Positions 1-11,071 of a DNA stretch of 64,000 nt are shown here, piece by piece. The translations under genes and the position numbers were made by a program. The notes below the pieces were generated by a model, which saw nothing but the letters and a program-made list of their open reading frames with translations, was not told the DNA's origin and ran no database searches. Source of the DNA: Meiothermus sp. (GTDB lineage: Bacteria; Deinococcota; Deinococci; Deinococcales; Thermaceae); the NCBI RefSeq assembly GCF_026004075.1, contig NZ_BPIK01000001.1:2334041-2398040 (forward strand), given 5' to 3'. Each line of letters begins with the position of its first letter. Within the stretch, counting starts at the first letter, position 1.

Positions 1-680
1 CCCGCCGCGCCGTTGGTCATCAGAACGGCCATGTCGTTGGTGGAGGTGTCGGTGTCCACGGTCACCTGGTTGAAGCTTTTATCCACCACGCCCTGCCAGC
101 CCCGGCGCAGCTCTTCCTGGGGAACCGCCGCGTCCGAGACGATATAGGCCAGCATGGTGGCCATGTTGGGGGCAATCATGCCGCTCCCCTTGCAAACCCC
201 CACCACCCGCGCCCCGCTCGAGAGGGTGGCCTCGGCCATCTTGGGCACCAGGTCGGTGGTCATGATGGCCTCCATAAAGGGGTCTATTTCCAGTCCCAGC
301 CGAATCTGAGGCAAGGCAGCCTCGATCTTTTCCACCGGCAAGGGCTGCCCAATCACCCCGGTAGAGGCGGTGAGAACCATCTCAGGTGCAAGCTGTAGCT
401 GTGCCGCTGCCAGTTCGGCCATGCGGGCATCGGCCCAGATGCCCTGCTCACCCGTGGCGCAGTTGGCGTTGCCAGCATTGACCACAATGGCTTGCAGACC
501 CTGGCCGCTGCGTAGCAGTTGGCGGCCTCGAGCCACACAGGGCGCAGCGGCTTTGTTCAGGGTTCCCACAAAAGCCCAGTTACAGGGCGTTCCCGAGACC
601 AGAAGGGCTAGGTCGGGCTTGCCAGAAGGCTTGATACCAGCCTGGGTTGCACCTGCACGAAAACCAATGGGGAGTCGCAT
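1..680 (-). CDS. argJ: ArgJ, bifunctional ornithine acetyltransferase / N-acetylglutamate synthase (3' end outside window)
   Basis: The reading frame starts at the ATG at 680 ([17 protein letters not shown]) and stays open to the window edge, so about the first 226 residues are visible. The autoprocessing site TGVIG is present after a VLTAS stretch, and later segments such as [17 protein letters not shown] and [13 protein letters not shown] are typical of the family. ArgJ transfers acetyl from N-acetylornithine to glutamate in the cyclic arginine pathway; the precursor self-cleaves at the Thr of TGVIG into two chains. It lies 64 bp downstream of the esterase gene and close to argH, argG and carA, as expected for arginine genes. 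Confidence 0.93.
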   Translation of the reverse strand, partial: MRLPIGFRAGATQAGIKPSGKPDLALLVSGTPCNWAFVGTLNKAAAPCVARGRQLLRSGQGLQAIVVNAGNANCATGEQGIWADARMAELAAAQLQLAPEMVLTASTGVIGQPLPVEKIEAALPQIRLGLEIDPFMEAIMTTDLVPKMAEATLSSGARVVGVCKGSGMIAPNMATMLAYIVSDAAVPQEELRRGWQGVVDKSFNQVTVDTDTSTNDMAVLMTNGAA

Positions 681-693
681 AACAGCAGCATAT

Positions 694-717
694 CTTTTCC
701 AATGGCGATTGGAAAAG
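694..717. promoter_or_regulatory. Perfect 10-bp inverted repeat in the argJ leader
   Basis: CTTTTCCAAT and ATTGGAAAAG flank a 4-nt loop, 14 bp upstream of the argJ ATG and 27 bp past the esterase stop codon. No T-run follows on the minus strand, so it looks more like an operator or a leader hairpin than an intrinsic terminator. Its role is unknown. Confidence 0.5.
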
Positions 718-744
718 CGAACGCGCCTACCGCCCCATCTCCTT

Positions 745-1572
745 CTAACCAAACAAGAAGCGCATCATCTCGGGGAAGCGCCGCGCCCAGTGGCCCTCGT
801 TGTGCACCCCTTCTTTGTCTTCTACATAGAGGTAGTCATGGCCCGGCTGCCAGCCTTTTCGCAATAGCAAGCGGTGCATGCGCCGTACCCCTTCCAGGTA
901 GCGGCGGCTGCTTACGTGGGAGAGGGTGAGTTCGCGGAAGCCCACATCCATGTAGAGCCTGCCGGGCACCTGAGGCGCTTTCTCCACAAAGTTGTAGATG
1001 GCCCCATCGGCAAACCAGAACGCGGGACTCACCACCCCGGCAATGCCAAAAACCTCGGGGTGCAGGTAATAGGCACACAAGCTGATAAAGCCGCCCATCG
1101 AAGAGCCCATCACGCCGGTATGCTCGCGGCCCGGCAGGGTGCGAAACTCGTCGTCTATAAAGGGCTTAACGGTCTCGATTAGGAATTTGAGGTACTTCTC
1201 GCCCTTGCCGCCGCCGTGCTTGGGGTCGCGGAAGGGGCTGTATTCGTTTAGGCGCTCCACCCCCATGTTGGGAATGCCCACCACAATGGCTTCTATCCCC
1301 TCTCGAGCCAGCATTTCCATGCTCTCGTCTACCTGCCACTCGCCCACATAGCTGGTGGCCTCGTCGAAGATGTTCTGCCCATCGTGCATATAGAGCACCG
1401 GGTAGCGGCGGCTGCTCTTACGGTAGGAAGGCGGCAGGTAGACCAGGATGTCGCGCTGGTTGCCCAGTTGTGGGCTGCGCAGGCCCTCGTACACCAGTAC
1501 CTCTCCTATCACAGTGTGGCCGGGGCCGGTGGGGTACGGTTTCCATACTTGTGCCTGAGCGGAATAGCCCAT
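745..1572 (-). CDS. Esterase D / enterochelin-esterase-like alpha/beta hydrolase
   Basis: The motif [11 protein letters not shown] and the nucleophile elbow GSSMGGF (GxSxG, Ser nucleophile) place it in the esterase D (putative esterase) family of carboxylesterases. The C-terminal [12 protein letters not shown] supplies the likely catalytic His. There is no signal peptide, so it should be cytoplasmic. An upstream TTG start at 1599 is possible, but the ATG at 1572 has TACAAT 7 nt before it, which fits a leaderless Thermus-group promoter; I therefore prefer 275 aa. The substrate cannot be inferred. It precedes argJ on the same strand. Confidence 0.85.
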   Translation of the reverse strand: MGYSAQAQVWKPYPTGPGHTVIGEVLVYEGLRSPQLGNQRDILVYLPPSYRKSSRRYPVLYMHDGQNIFDEATSYVGEWQVDESMEMLAREGIEAIVVGIPNMGVERLNEYSPFRDPKHGGGKGEKYLKFLIETVKPFIDDEFRTLPGREHTGVMGSSMGGFISLCAYYLHPEVFGIAGVVSPAFWFADGAIYNFVEKAPQVPGRLYMDVGFRELTLSHVSSRRYLEGVRRMHRLLLRKGWQPGHDYLYVEDKEGVHNEGHWARRFPEMMRFLFG

Positions 1573-1695
1573 TGGCGTATTGTACGGGCTTACCGCCAAA
1601 AGTCGAGCTCAAGCGAACAGGCGCACCTGAACGATTTTTTGAGCAATGTCAGATGCTTCCACATTTCCCTGAAGCTAAAAGCTCACATTGGTGGT

Positions 1696-2322
1696 ATGAA
1701 AGCCTGGGTTTTTGGCCTGGTGCTATGGTTGGGCGGTCTGGCGCTGGGCAATCTTTGCTCGAGCCCCTTCTATCCCACCGACCCCAGCCTGCGCTGGCGC
1801 TACCGCGACCTGAGCAGCAACCAAACCTATCTCCAAACCTTTACACCCACCGGCCCCAGCACCCTGCTCGAGCAACGCCGCTACCCCGACCGCACCGAGA
1901 CCACCCAGTGGGTGTGCACCCCCCAGGGTTTGCGCACCTTGCCAGAGGGCGAGCGGGCCATTCCGGGGGGTAGCCTGCGGTTCACCAGGTTGACGGGGGT
2001 GATCATCCCCAGTGGTGAAACCTGGCTGGTAGGGGGGCGCTGGGCCTACCGCTACGAGTTGAAGGGAAGAATCGCGTTTTTCGAGCTGAGCGGGTTTCTC
2101 GAGGTGGAAAACCGCATCGTTGCCAGAGAAACCATCACCGTGGCAGCTGGCCAGTTTGAAGCCCTGCGGGTCGAGGCTGTGTTTCGGGGCGAGTTTGGCA
2201 TCGGCCTCAGCAGCAAGGCCACCTACTGGTTTGCCGAGGGGGTGGGGGTGGTCAAGCAGGTCAGCGAGAGCAATTTGGGTGGGCAGAGCAGTGAGCTGCT
2301 GGAGTTCAGGCGCAGTGGATAG
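1696..2322 (+). CDS. Exported protein of unknown function
   Basis: This 208-aa protein starts MKAWVFGLVLWLGGLALG, a short positively charged start plus hydrophobic core typical of a signal peptide. A Cys follows shortly after (NLCSS) but does not form a clean lipobox. The remainder is beta-rich, with a YRYELKGRIAFFELSG segment and a C-terminal stretch ending KATYWFAEGVGVVKQVSE. That ending is common in DUF3108-like periplasmic proteins that read out a solvent-exposed sheet. It stands alone on the plus strand between minus-strand genes. Confidence 0.7.
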   Translation: MKAWVFGLVLWLGGLALGNLCSSPFYPTDPSLRWRYRDLSSNQTYLQTFTPTGPSTLLEQRRYPDRTETTQWVCTPQGLRTLPEGERAIPGGSLRFTRLTGVIIPSGETWLVGGRWAYRYELKGRIAFFELSGFLEVENRIVARETITVAAGQFEALRVEAVFRGEFGIGLSSKATYWFAEGVGVVKQVSESNLGGQSSELLEFRRSG

Positions 2323-2352
2323 CTGAGTATGTCCTGAAAGTACAGATCTAGC

Positions 2353-2700
2353 CTACGCGACACACTTCATGTCTCCCTCGAGCTCCTTACGAAGCCGGGG
2401 TTTGAGGCTTCTAAGGGTAGCCAGATCAACAGCCATACCAAGCCAGTCCTCGAGGGCCAGCTTGAGCCCTACAAAATCACGCAACGTGTAGCGCTCGAGT
2501 TCAACCACAAAGTCAACATCGCTGCCGGGCCGTGCTTCCCCTCTAGCCACAGAGCCCACCACATAAAGCTGCCTGACGCCAAAGGTATCGAGCTCGGCCC
2601 GGTGGTCTTTTAGGATATTTTCCAGCTCCGAGAGCTTTACAACATCATTGTAGCAAGGCTGCGCTGGGCAAGCTCTCCACCTCTGATTTTTGCTTGTCAT
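2353..2700 (-). CDS. MNT-type minimal nucleotidyltransferase
   Basis: The core VVGSVARGEARPGSDVDFVVE carries the GSxxRG...SDxD signature of MNT/MenA-like nucleotidyltransferases, usually the antitoxin-like partner of a HEPN protein. The C-terminus (LALEDWLGMAVDLATL) fits the family. The start is unclear: no ATG, GTG or TTG lies next to the expected N-terminus (KLSELENIL), so the nearest upstream ATG at 2700 gives an odd 20-residue lead. The original start may have been lost by a deletion that also truncated the upstream gene. Confidence 0.6.
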   Translation of the reverse strand: MTSKNQRWRACPAQPCYNDVVKLSELENILKDHRAELDTFGVRQLYVVGSVARGEARPGSDVDFVVELERYTLRDFVGLKLALEDWLGMAVDLATLRSLKPRLRKELEGDMKCVA

Positions 2701-2842
2701 GGAGCCCCCGCGAGAAGCGAAATAGCTGTTCGAGCGGGAAAACGCGGTATGCGGCAACAGTACCCGACCGCGTATCCGCCAACTCCACCTCATGTTCGTT
2801 CAACAACTTCAAAAACTCTTTGTAATCGCTCGAAAGCTGCAT
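2701..2842 (-). pseudogene. Truncated nucleotidyltransferase (DUF6036-like) 5' remnant
   Basis: The ATG at 2842 begins MQLSSDYKEFLKLLNEHEVE, which matches the usual N-terminus of large DUF6036-type nucleotidyltransferases (normally followed by a YLxxGGYAV motif). Here the similarity stops at about residue 18 and unrelated sequence runs on into the MNT gene. I read it as the stump of a gene joined to the MNT gene by deletion. Confidence 0.45.
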
Positions 2843-2933
2843 CGCCATGGTTGAGCCGCCGCAGAAACTCGATGTGATGAATGTGCTCGAGCGGGGTCTT
2901 GCTCCACCACAGGGGGCGGTCTTGAATTTCCAT
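2790..2933 (-). CDS. 47-aa protein overlapping the nucleotidyltransferase remnant
   Basis: The ORF starts MEIQDRPLWWSKTPLEHIHH and ends in a helical segment rich in Leu, Arg and Glu (FLRRLNHGDAAF...). It overlaps the start of the truncated nucleotidyltransferase in another frame, as translationally coupled antitoxin/toxin pairs do. From memory, similar WSKTPLEHI...EFLRRLN peptides precede such genes in Thermaceae; that is unverified. Confidence 0.45.
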   Translation of the reverse strand: MEIQDRPLWWSKTPLEHIHHIEFLRRLNHGDAAFERLQRVFEVVERT

Positions 2934-3039
2934 TTCCTCAGAAGCTCGAGAATACCTGAAGTTTGCGCTCGAGCTTTGGTTTCATGCCATCAGTCTAGCA
3001 GAGGGCTTATGGCCCAAATGAAACCTGGGCGGGCCTTTC

Positions 3040-4206
3040 CTAAATCCCCAAACCCCCCACGCGCTGCTTCTCCACCGGCGTCCCGGTCAGGCCGTTGAAG
3101 GCGTCCACCTCCTCTAAGAAGCGGTGGAACAGGTAGATGGAGTCGTGGGGGCCGGGGCAGGCCTCGGGGTGGTACTGCACGCTAAACACCGGGTAGCGCA
3201 GGTGGGCCATGCCCTCCAGGGTGCCGTCGTTCAGGTTGATGTGGGTGGGCTTGAAGTCCTTGAGGGTGTCGGGGTCTACCGCGTAGCCGTGGTTCTGGCT
3301 GGTGATCTCGATCTTGCCGGTGAGCAGGTTCTTGACCGGGTGGTTGGCCCCCCGGTGCCCAAACTTGAGCTTGAAGGTGCGCCCCCCAGCGGCCAGGCCC
3401 AGAAGCTGGTGGCCCAGGCAGATGCCAAAGGTGGGCAGGAGGCCCATCAGCTTCCAGAGGGTCTCGTGGGCGTAGCGGGGCATGCTGGGGTCGCCGGGGC
3501 CGTTGGAGACAAACAGGCCGTGGGGCTCCAGGGCCATGATCTGCGCGGGGCTGGTTTTGCCCGGCACCACGATCAGCTCGAAGCCCAGCTCGGCCATGTA
3601 GCGCATCTGGGCGTGCTTGATGCCGAAGTCCATCACCACCACCCGGCGCTGCCCCTTGAAGGTGGGAAACTGGTAGGGCAGCGGGGTAGAGACCTCGGGG
3701 GTCATGTCGCGCCCGTCAATGTCGGTCCATTTGCGGGCCTCCTCGCGCAGGGCTGTGATGTCCTCGGGGGTGAAGCGGTAGCTGGGCGAGCCGAAGTGGG
3801 TGGCGTGGGCAATCACGCCTTTCATCACCCCGCCCTCGCGGATTTTGCGTACCAGGGCGCGGGTGTCAATGCCCTCGAGGCCCATCACCCCGGTATCACG
3901 CATAAACTCTTCCAGGCTTTGCTGGGCGCGGGGGCCGGCGGTGTACTTGCTGAACTCCCGCGCCACAAAACCGCGCACCCAGGGCCGGTTCGACTCCATG
4001 TCGAAGACGTTCACCCCGTAGTTGCCCTGGTGGGGGTAGGTCATGACCACAATCTGCCCGTTGTAGCTGGGGTCGGTCAGAATCTCCTGGTAGCCGGTCT
4101 GGGCGGTGTTGAACACCACCTCGCCCACGCTCTTACCGCGGTGACCGAAGGCGTAGCCGTGGTAGGCGGTGCCATCTTCCAGAACCAAAACTGCGCGTTC
4201 TCTCAT
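3040..4206 (-). CDS. carA: Carbamoyl-phosphate synthase small (glutaminase) subunit
   Basis: The protein is 388 aa, the usual length. The N-terminal CarA domain opens with [16 protein letters not shown] and contains [17 protein letters not shown]. The class I glutamine amidotransferase domain has the nucleophile Cys263 in GICLGHQ and His346/Glu348 in QYHPEA. It releases ammonia from glutamine for the CarB synthetase subunit, feeding arginine and pyrimidine synthesis. carB is not in the window. It has its own promoter at 4233-4262. Confidence 0.97.
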   Translation of the reverse strand: MRERAVLVLEDGTAYHGYAFGHRGKSVGEVVFNTAQTGYQEILTDPSYNGQIVVMTYPHQGNYGVNVFDMESNRPWVRGFVAREFSKYTAGPRAQQSLEEFMRDTGVMGLEGIDTRALVRKIREGGVMKGVIAHATHFGSPSYRFTPEDITALREEARKWTDIDGRDMTPEVSTPLPYQFPTFKGQRRVVVMDFGIKHAQMRYMAELGFELIVVPGKTSPAQIMALEPHGLFVSNGPGDPSMPRYAHETLWKLMGLLPTFGICLGHQLLGLAAGGRTFKLKFGHRGANHPVKNLLTGKIEITSQNHGYAVDPDTLKDFKPTHINLNDGTLEGMAHLRYPVFSVQYHPEACPGPHDSIYLFHRFLEEVDAFNGLTGTPVEKQRVGGLGI

Positions 4207-4232
4207 GCCAGCGCCTCACTTCTCAAACGAAC

Positions 4233-4262
4233 AATATACACGTTTTTTGCAAATCTATGCAA
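4233..4262 (-). promoter_or_regulatory. carA promoter
   Basis: On the minus strand, TTGCAT and TATATT are separated by 18 bp, and the -10 box ends 27 bp before the carA ATG. The T/A-rich TTGCATAGATTTGCAA stretch is a possible regulator site. Confidence 0.55.
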
Positions 4263-4309
4263 TCTTAGCCTTTTAGTGCCCCACCCCAGACTTTTCTTCA
4301 TCCTGGCAG

Positions 4310-5467
4310 CTAGCCCAGCAGGCGCTCGAGCCGCTCGGATAGGGTTTTCTCGTTGACGAAGGTAAAGCCCCACTGGCGGCTTAGCTCGTCCAGCACGGTT
4401 TCGGGCACGCCCAGGAGCAGGTACATCACCTGCCTAGCGGGAATGCGCAGGTCGGCAGCGATGCGCTGGTGGCGCTCGAGGTTCTCCTCGTAGCCCCCGG
4501 TCTTGCACTCCAGGAGCAGGAAGAGCTGGGGGGTGCGCAGCAGCAGGTCAACCTCGAAGCGGTCGCCGTTTGGATAGAGCAGCACCGGGTTCAGGAGCAG
4601 GTCGTGGGGGATGTTGCGCCGCCGCAGGGTGAGCTGCACCACCTGGCGGGCGTAGCGCTCGAGCCAGCCCCCCGTGATTAGGCTGCGGGTCTTGCCGTCG
4701 TCGGCCAGGCGGCCATAAATGCGGCGCTGCTTGGGGCTGTAGGTGTAGCTTTTGAGCAGGCCCCCCTCCTTGAGCAAGGTGCACAACTGGGTGTTGGCGC
4801 CGATGTCCTGCTGGCTGAGCGAGGCCAGCGAGTACTGGAACTCGCCGTTGTCCTTGTGGGTGGCGGCCTTGAGTTTCTGGTAGAGGCCCTCGAGCGAGCC
4901 GTAGCGCTCACCCAGGAAACTGCTCACCCGCTCGAAGATTTTTTCCTCGGCCTCGGTCAGGCCATTGTGGGCGGGCTGTAGCCCCAGTCCCACCTCCTGC
5001 ACATACTCGGAGATGCGCAGCGAGGGCCGCCGGGCCTCCGGGGCCCGTGGCTTTTCCGGGCTTCCGCCCCCGCGCCGCAGCAGCCGTACTTCTTCCAGGA
5101 TGGTACGCGCGGTCTGGAGAATGGTCTGCTCGACCAGGCTGGCGCTGGGGTGAATCTCCAGAGCAAGGGTCTGCAGGGCGTTGGAGGCCCCCGGTATCTC
5201 CGGCAGGGCCTCGTGGGCCAGCAGGGTGCGGGCCAGGTAGAGCTCGAGTTCGTCCTGCAAACGCTCGCGGCACTCTTCAAAGGTGCGCCCCCGCACCATC
5301 ACACCGGCCAGCCCCGGCACGCTGGCCTCGATAAAGCCACCCTCGCTTGGTTTGTAGCGGGCCTGCCGCAACGCCGCCGAGAGGTATTCGGTAATCAATC
5401 CCATACCTCCCGATTCTAAAGGTTGGCCCGGGGGCGCTGCGTCATATACCGGGGTTGTTCGGTTCAC
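4310..5467 (-). CDS. HicB-like domain fused to a DUF1887/Card1-type PD-(D/E)XK domain
   Basis: Residues about 22-90 look like a HicB fold (GGFIEASVPGLAGVMVRGRTF ... ELELYL split over two blocks). A linker and helical region follow. The C-terminal 110 residues match a DUF1887-style nuclease: GGWLERYARQVV, then the metal-site pair RFEVDLLL and LLLECKTGG (D...ExK). The GTG start overlaps the upstream acetyltransferase stop (GTGA). An inner ATG at 5404 sits right behind GGGAGGT but with almost no spacing. Card1-type nucleases are ssDNA/ssRNA nucleases activated by cyclic oligoadenylate through a CARF domain; here HicB replaces CARF. The role is unknown. Confidence 0.7.
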   Translation of the reverse strand: MNRTTPVYDAAPPGQPLESGGMGLITEYLSAALRQARYKPSEGGFIEASVPGLAGVMVRGRTFEECRERLQDELELYLARTLLAHEALPEIPGASNALQTLALEIHPSASLVEQTILQTARTILEEVRLLRRGGGSPEKPRAPEARRPSLRISEYVQEVGLGLQPAHNGLTEAEEKIFERVSSFLGERYGSLEGLYQKLKAATHKDNGEFQYSLASLSQQDIGANTQLCTLLKEGGLLKSYTYSPKQRRIYGRLADDGKTRSLITGGWLERYARQVVQLTLRRRNIPHDLLLNPVLLYPNGDRFEVDLLLRTPQLFLLLECKTGGYEENLERHQRIAADLRIPARQVMYLLLGVPETVLDELSRQWGFTFVNEKTLSERLERLLG

Positions 5468-6009
5468 GCCCCGGGCTTACGGTAGGCGTTGTCGGGATCC
5501 AGCACCTTGGTCACCCCGATCTCCCGGCAGTTGTCGTAGAAGGGGCAGGCGCTGCACTCGGCGAACACCTTGGGTGGGAGCTGCTCGCGGGTGGTGACCT
5601 GGTAGCCCAGCGCGGTAAAGAAGCGAACCTGTAGCGTCCAGGCGAAAATCTGGGGGATGCCCAGGTCTTTGGCCTCGCGCTCGGCGGCCAGGGCAATCCA
5701 GCGGCCCAGGCCCTGCCCCTGCCGCTCGGGGTGGATGGCCAGACCGCGCACCTCGGCGATGTCGTGCCAGAGGATGTGCAGGGCCCCGCTGCCCACAATC
5801 TGCCCGTCTTCGTCTTCCAGCACGAAAAAGTCGCGCAGGTTTTCGTACAGGTGGTTGTGGCTGCGTACCAGCATCAGGCCGCGTTCGGCCCAGTACTTGA
5901 TGAGGGTGTAGATCGGCTCCACATCCTTCATCCGGGCCTTGCGCAGCTCCACCTGGGCATCCCATCTCACCTTGGGCAGCACGGTGGTTCCAATTTCAAT
6001 CGTGCTCAT
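5464..6009 (-). CDS. ArgA-like GNAT acetyltransferase (probable N-acetylglutamate synthase) with a C-terminal Cys cluster
   Basis: The 181-aa single GNAT domain resembles the short N-acetylglutamate synthases, including the GNAT part of ArgH(A) fusions: RKARMKDVEPIYTLI, then RGLAIHPERQGQGLGRWI for acetyl-CoA binding. The C-terminus has CSACPFYDNCREIG, a C-x2-C-x5-C cluster not needed for the GNAT fold and perhaps metal-binding. It lies 28 bp downstream of argH and before the HicB/nuclease gene, with GTGA overlap. The location beside argH, argG and argJ supports a role in the first step of arginine synthesis. Confidence 0.8.
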   Translation of the reverse strand: MSTIEIGTTVLPKVRWDAQVELRKARMKDVEPIYTLIKYWAERGLMLVRSHNHLYENLRDFFVLEDEDGQIVGSGALHILWHDIAEVRGLAIHPERQGQGLGRWIALAAEREAKDLGIPQIFAWTLQVRFFTALGYQVTTREQLPPKVFAECSACPFYDNCREIGVTKVLDPDNAYRKPGA

Positions 6010-6037
6010 CTCTTTCTAAAGCCTCCCCCATCCCGCT

Positions 6038-7432
<1,395 letters not shown>

Positions 7433-7445
7433 ACCTTCCTCCTCG

Positions 7446-7943
7446 TCACGACTGCACCTCGAGCTTTTTCGACATCACAAAAGGGGGCGGGGTCTGGGGG
7501 TTGGGTGTGCTGTAGCGCAGGCTGGGGTCGTAGGTAAAGCCAAACTGGGTGTACCACTTCAGGAGTTTGGGCTGGTCGTGGCGCACGGCCAGGCGCAGCT
7601 CCCTGGCCCGCAGCTCGAAGGCCTGGCGCAGCAGGGCTTCCATCAGGCGGTGGGCCACCCCCTGCCGGCGGTACGCGGGCAGCACCCCCAGTTTCCGCAC
7701 CTCCCACACCCCCCGCTCCAGCGGGTGTGGGTGCCGCACCAGGCGCACCGTGCCCACCACCGCTTCGCCGTCCAGGGCCACCCAGCCGTAGCCGCGCTCG
7801 AGGTCGCGCAGCACCTGCTCGGGGCTTTCGTGGTGCCCCGAGGAGTCCCTTGCCACCCGGTCGGCCCAGGCCTGCCGCACCACCAGGGCAATGACCGCTG
7901 CATCGGCAGGGGTCGCGGGGCGAATGCGTACCTGGGCGGCCAT
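7446..7943 (-). CDS. GNAT family N-acetyltransferase
   Basis: This 165-aa single GNAT domain starts with [18 protein letters not shown]. The acetyl-CoA loop is [19 protein letters not shown]. It lies between argG and argH, 11 bp after argG and 13 bp before argH, so it is almost certainly co-transcribed. It has no obvious arginine-pathway signature and its substrate is unknown. It could be a second acetylglutamate synthase or an amino-acid acetyltransferase. Confidence 0.8.
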   Translation of the reverse strand: MAAQVRIRPATPADAAVIALVVRQAWADRVARDSSGHHESPEQVLRDLERGYGWVALDGEAVVGTVRLVRHPHPLERGVWEVRKLGVLPAYRRQGVAHRLMEALLRQAFELRARELRLAVRHDQPKLLKWYTQFGFTYDPSLRYSTPNPQTPPPFVMSKKLEVQS

Positions 7944-7954
7944 GCTGGGCTCCG

Positions 7955-9148
<1,194 letters not shown>

Positions 9149-9236
9149 TCATTCACCTCGGAGTGGGCCACAGGCCCCACACAAAGCCATACAGTACCGC
9201 CAAACCGCCCTGGATACAACCCAGGCGTGAAGTATA

Positions 9237-9265
9237 AGGATACATACCGTGCCTGGCCAGGTCAA
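9237..9265 (-). promoter_or_regulatory. argG operon promoter
   Basis: On the minus strand TTGACC and TATCCT are spaced by 17 bp. A palindromic A/T block (GTATGTATCCTTATAC) overlaps the -10 box and would suit a repressor such as ArgR. The leader to argG is about 90 nt. Confidence 0.55.
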
Positions 9266-9435
9266 GGTGGTTTTGGCCGGAAAATAGCAGGCCGTGCGGC
9301 AGTGGTCTGCAAAGTGGGGTTGCATCAAGATACCGTCGTTTGTCCATGCCCACACGCATAAGCAGGGGGCGGGGTTGCATAAATGTTCAAAACTCCGGCG
9401 CGCCCAACTTGCCGCCGTTTGATAGCCTGAGGGCT

Positions 9436-10023
9436 ATGGAATGGCTTTATGCGGCCCTGGCCGGTTATCTGCTGGGTTCACTGCCTTTTGCTTACTGGTT
9501 TGGGGTGCTGCAAAACAAAAACCTGCTGCTCGAGGGCTCGGGCAACGTGGGGGCCACCAACGCCTGGCGGGTGCTGGGGGCCGTGCCGGGGCTGATGGTG
9601 CTGGTGCTGGACGTTTCCAAGGGCATTATGGCGGTGGCGCTGGGCGAGTTTCTGGCGCGCGACCCTGGCGGCGGGCTGCTGGCCGGGGCCCTGGCGGTGC
9701 TGGGGCACTGCTACTCAGTGTGGCTGCTGGGGCGCGGGGGCAAGGGCATCGCCCCTTCGGTGGGGGTCTTGTTCGCGGTTCAGCCAGCGCTGCTCGCGGC
9801 CGCTTTGGGGCTGTTTGGGCTGGCTTTTTTGCTAACGCAGAGCCGCTACCGGGGCGTGGTGCTGGCGGCCCTGGCCTTTCCGCTGGCGGCGCTTCTTATC
9901 GGGGGTAGCCTTCCTTATCTGTGGTTTGGCTTTGGCCTGGCTGCGCCGGTGGTGCTCAGGTATCTGGGCGACTGGAACCGCCAGCCTACCGCAAGGCCTC
10001 CACAAAGCGGGCCGAGGTCTTAG
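9436..10023 (+). CDS. plsY: Glycerol-3-phosphate acyltransferase PlsY
   Basis: This 195-aa integral membrane protein has about five hydrophobic segments. Family motifs are [12 protein letters not shown] near the N-terminus, [15 protein letters not shown], and [17 protein letters not shown]. PlsY moves the acyl group from acyl-phosphate to glycerol-3-phosphate, the first step of phospholipid synthesis. The ATG at 9436 was chosen because the PlsY N-terminus begins there. Its 3' end overlaps a convergent scoB remnant by 38 bp. Confidence 0.93.
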   Translation: MEWLYAALAGYLLGSLPFAYWFGVLQNKNLLLEGSGNVGATNAWRVLGAVPGLMVLVLDVSKGIMAVALGEFLARDPGGGLLAGALAVLGHCYSVWLLGRGGKGIAPSVGVLFAVQPALLAAALGLFGLAFLLTQSRYRGVVLAALAFPLAALLIGGSLPYLWFGFGLAAPVVLRYLGDWNRQPTARPPQSGPRS

Positions 10024-10153
10024 CCCTGACCTCCTCGAGGGTCGCCCCCGGCATCAGCTCCAGCAGGGTCAGGTGCCCGTCGGGGTAGCCAAACACCGCC
10101 AGCTCGGTAATGACCAGATCCACCGCGCCCACCACGGTGAGCGGCAGGGTGCA
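9986..10153 (-). pseudogene. 3' fragment of a 3-oxoacid CoA-transferase subunit B gene
   Basis: The 55-codon frame reads [20 protein letters not shown] and then [19 protein letters not shown], the C-terminus of ScoB/AtoA-type CoA-transferase beta subunits. Everything upstream is missing. The fragment begins immediately after the TAG of the comM remnant, in the same frame, so a deletion or recombination joined the two. It is non-functional. Confidence 0.75.
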
Positions 10154-10535
10154 CTAGAGGAGGCTCCTCCGATACGTCAGCGCCTCGGCCAGGTGGGCCT
10201 CCTGGACGTGTTCGGCCCCTGCCAGGTCGGCGATGGTGCGGGCCACCCGCAGGATGCGGTCGTAGCTTCGGGCGCTGAGTAGCCGCCTGCAAGAGGGCTT
10301 CGCAGGCTGGGGACAGCGCGGTGTGCTGCCGCAGGGCCCGGCCAAAAAGTTCGCTGTTGAGCTTCCCCTGCCGGGCTTTCATCCGCTCCCGGGCCGCAAG
10401 CACCCTCTCCCTGACCACGGCAGTGGATTCTCCTTCCGGCGCGCGGGCCAGCTCCTCCGGGGTGAGGCGGGGGACTTCCACCACCAGGTCGAAGCGGTCG
10501 AGCAGGGGGCCACTGATGCGGCCCGCGTGGGGCTG
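10154..10535 (-). pseudogene. comM-like Mg-chelatase 3' fragment, copy 1 (frameshifted)
   Basis: It encodes [20 protein letters not shown], then [14 protein letters not shown] and [20 protein letters not shown], the C-terminal AAA part of ComM/YifB. Compared with copy 2 at 24.6 kb it lacks about 18 bp around 10280, where GCGCTG repeats meet, which throws the last 45 codons out of frame. The end YRRSLL-stop is still readable. The 5' two thirds are absent. Confidence 0.8.
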
Positions 10536-10552
10536 ACGAGTACAGATAAAAT

Positions 10553-11071
10553 TCATGGATGAAGATAGCCGTAGATTCGCAAGTCCTGATACTGCCCGTG
10601 GCGAAGTACCGCTTGCCGCATCAGGCCCTCTTGAACAAAACCCACCCGCTCGAGGCATCGGATCATGGCATGGTTGGTGGCCAAGCAGTTGGCTCCCAGG
10701 CGGTGAAGTCCCCAGTCGTGACAACCCAAATGAATCACGCTGCGGAGCGCGGCTTGGCCTATGCCGAGTCCTCGCAGGTTGGGCTCGCCTATGAGCAAGG
10801 CAATTTTCGCAGCCCGGTTTTTCCAGTCAATGTGCTCTAGGAATACCAGGCCTGCATCACAATCCCGCTCCAAGGCTCTCAACACGTATAGCTTGCGGTC
10901 ATCGCGGCCAAGCCACTTCTTGATCAAATCCTGTACCTCACTGAGGGAATAGCCCAGGAATGGCTGGATGATGGCGTACTCCACCACCTGCGGCGCGGCG
11001 TACCATTTCTGGATTGCAGTGGCATCGCCGAAATCAACAGGCCGCAGATACACACGCTCCGGCGTTGTCAT
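10553..11071 (-). CDS. RimJ/RimL-type GNAT acetyltransferase
   Basis: This 172-aa protein has the layout of RimL-like acetyltransferases: VYLRPVDFGDATAIQKWYA at the N-terminus and RGLGIGQAALRSVIHLG for acetyl-CoA binding, then NCLATNHAMIRCLERVGFV, where the Asn contacts CoA. Its ATG overlaps the MFS stop (ATGA), so it is coupled to the exporter. With an efflux pump it could serve in self-protection or resistance; the substrate is unknown. Confidence 0.85.
   Translation of the reverse strand: MTTPERVYLRPVDFGDATAIQKWYAAPQVVEYAIIQPFLGYSLSEVQDLIKKWLGRDDRKLYVLRALERDCDAGLVFLEHIDWKNRAAKIALLIGEPNLRGLGIGQAALRSVIHLGCHDWGLHRLGANCLATNHAMIRCLERVGFVQEGLMRQAVLRHGQYQDLRIYGYLHP

Noticed and set aside
3124-4356. 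410-codon plus-strand frame across carA, and similar long antisense frames in argH, argG and the regulators
   Set aside because: They are mirror frames of G+C-rich coding sequence with Val/Gly/Ala-rich nonsense translations and no domains or ribosome sites.
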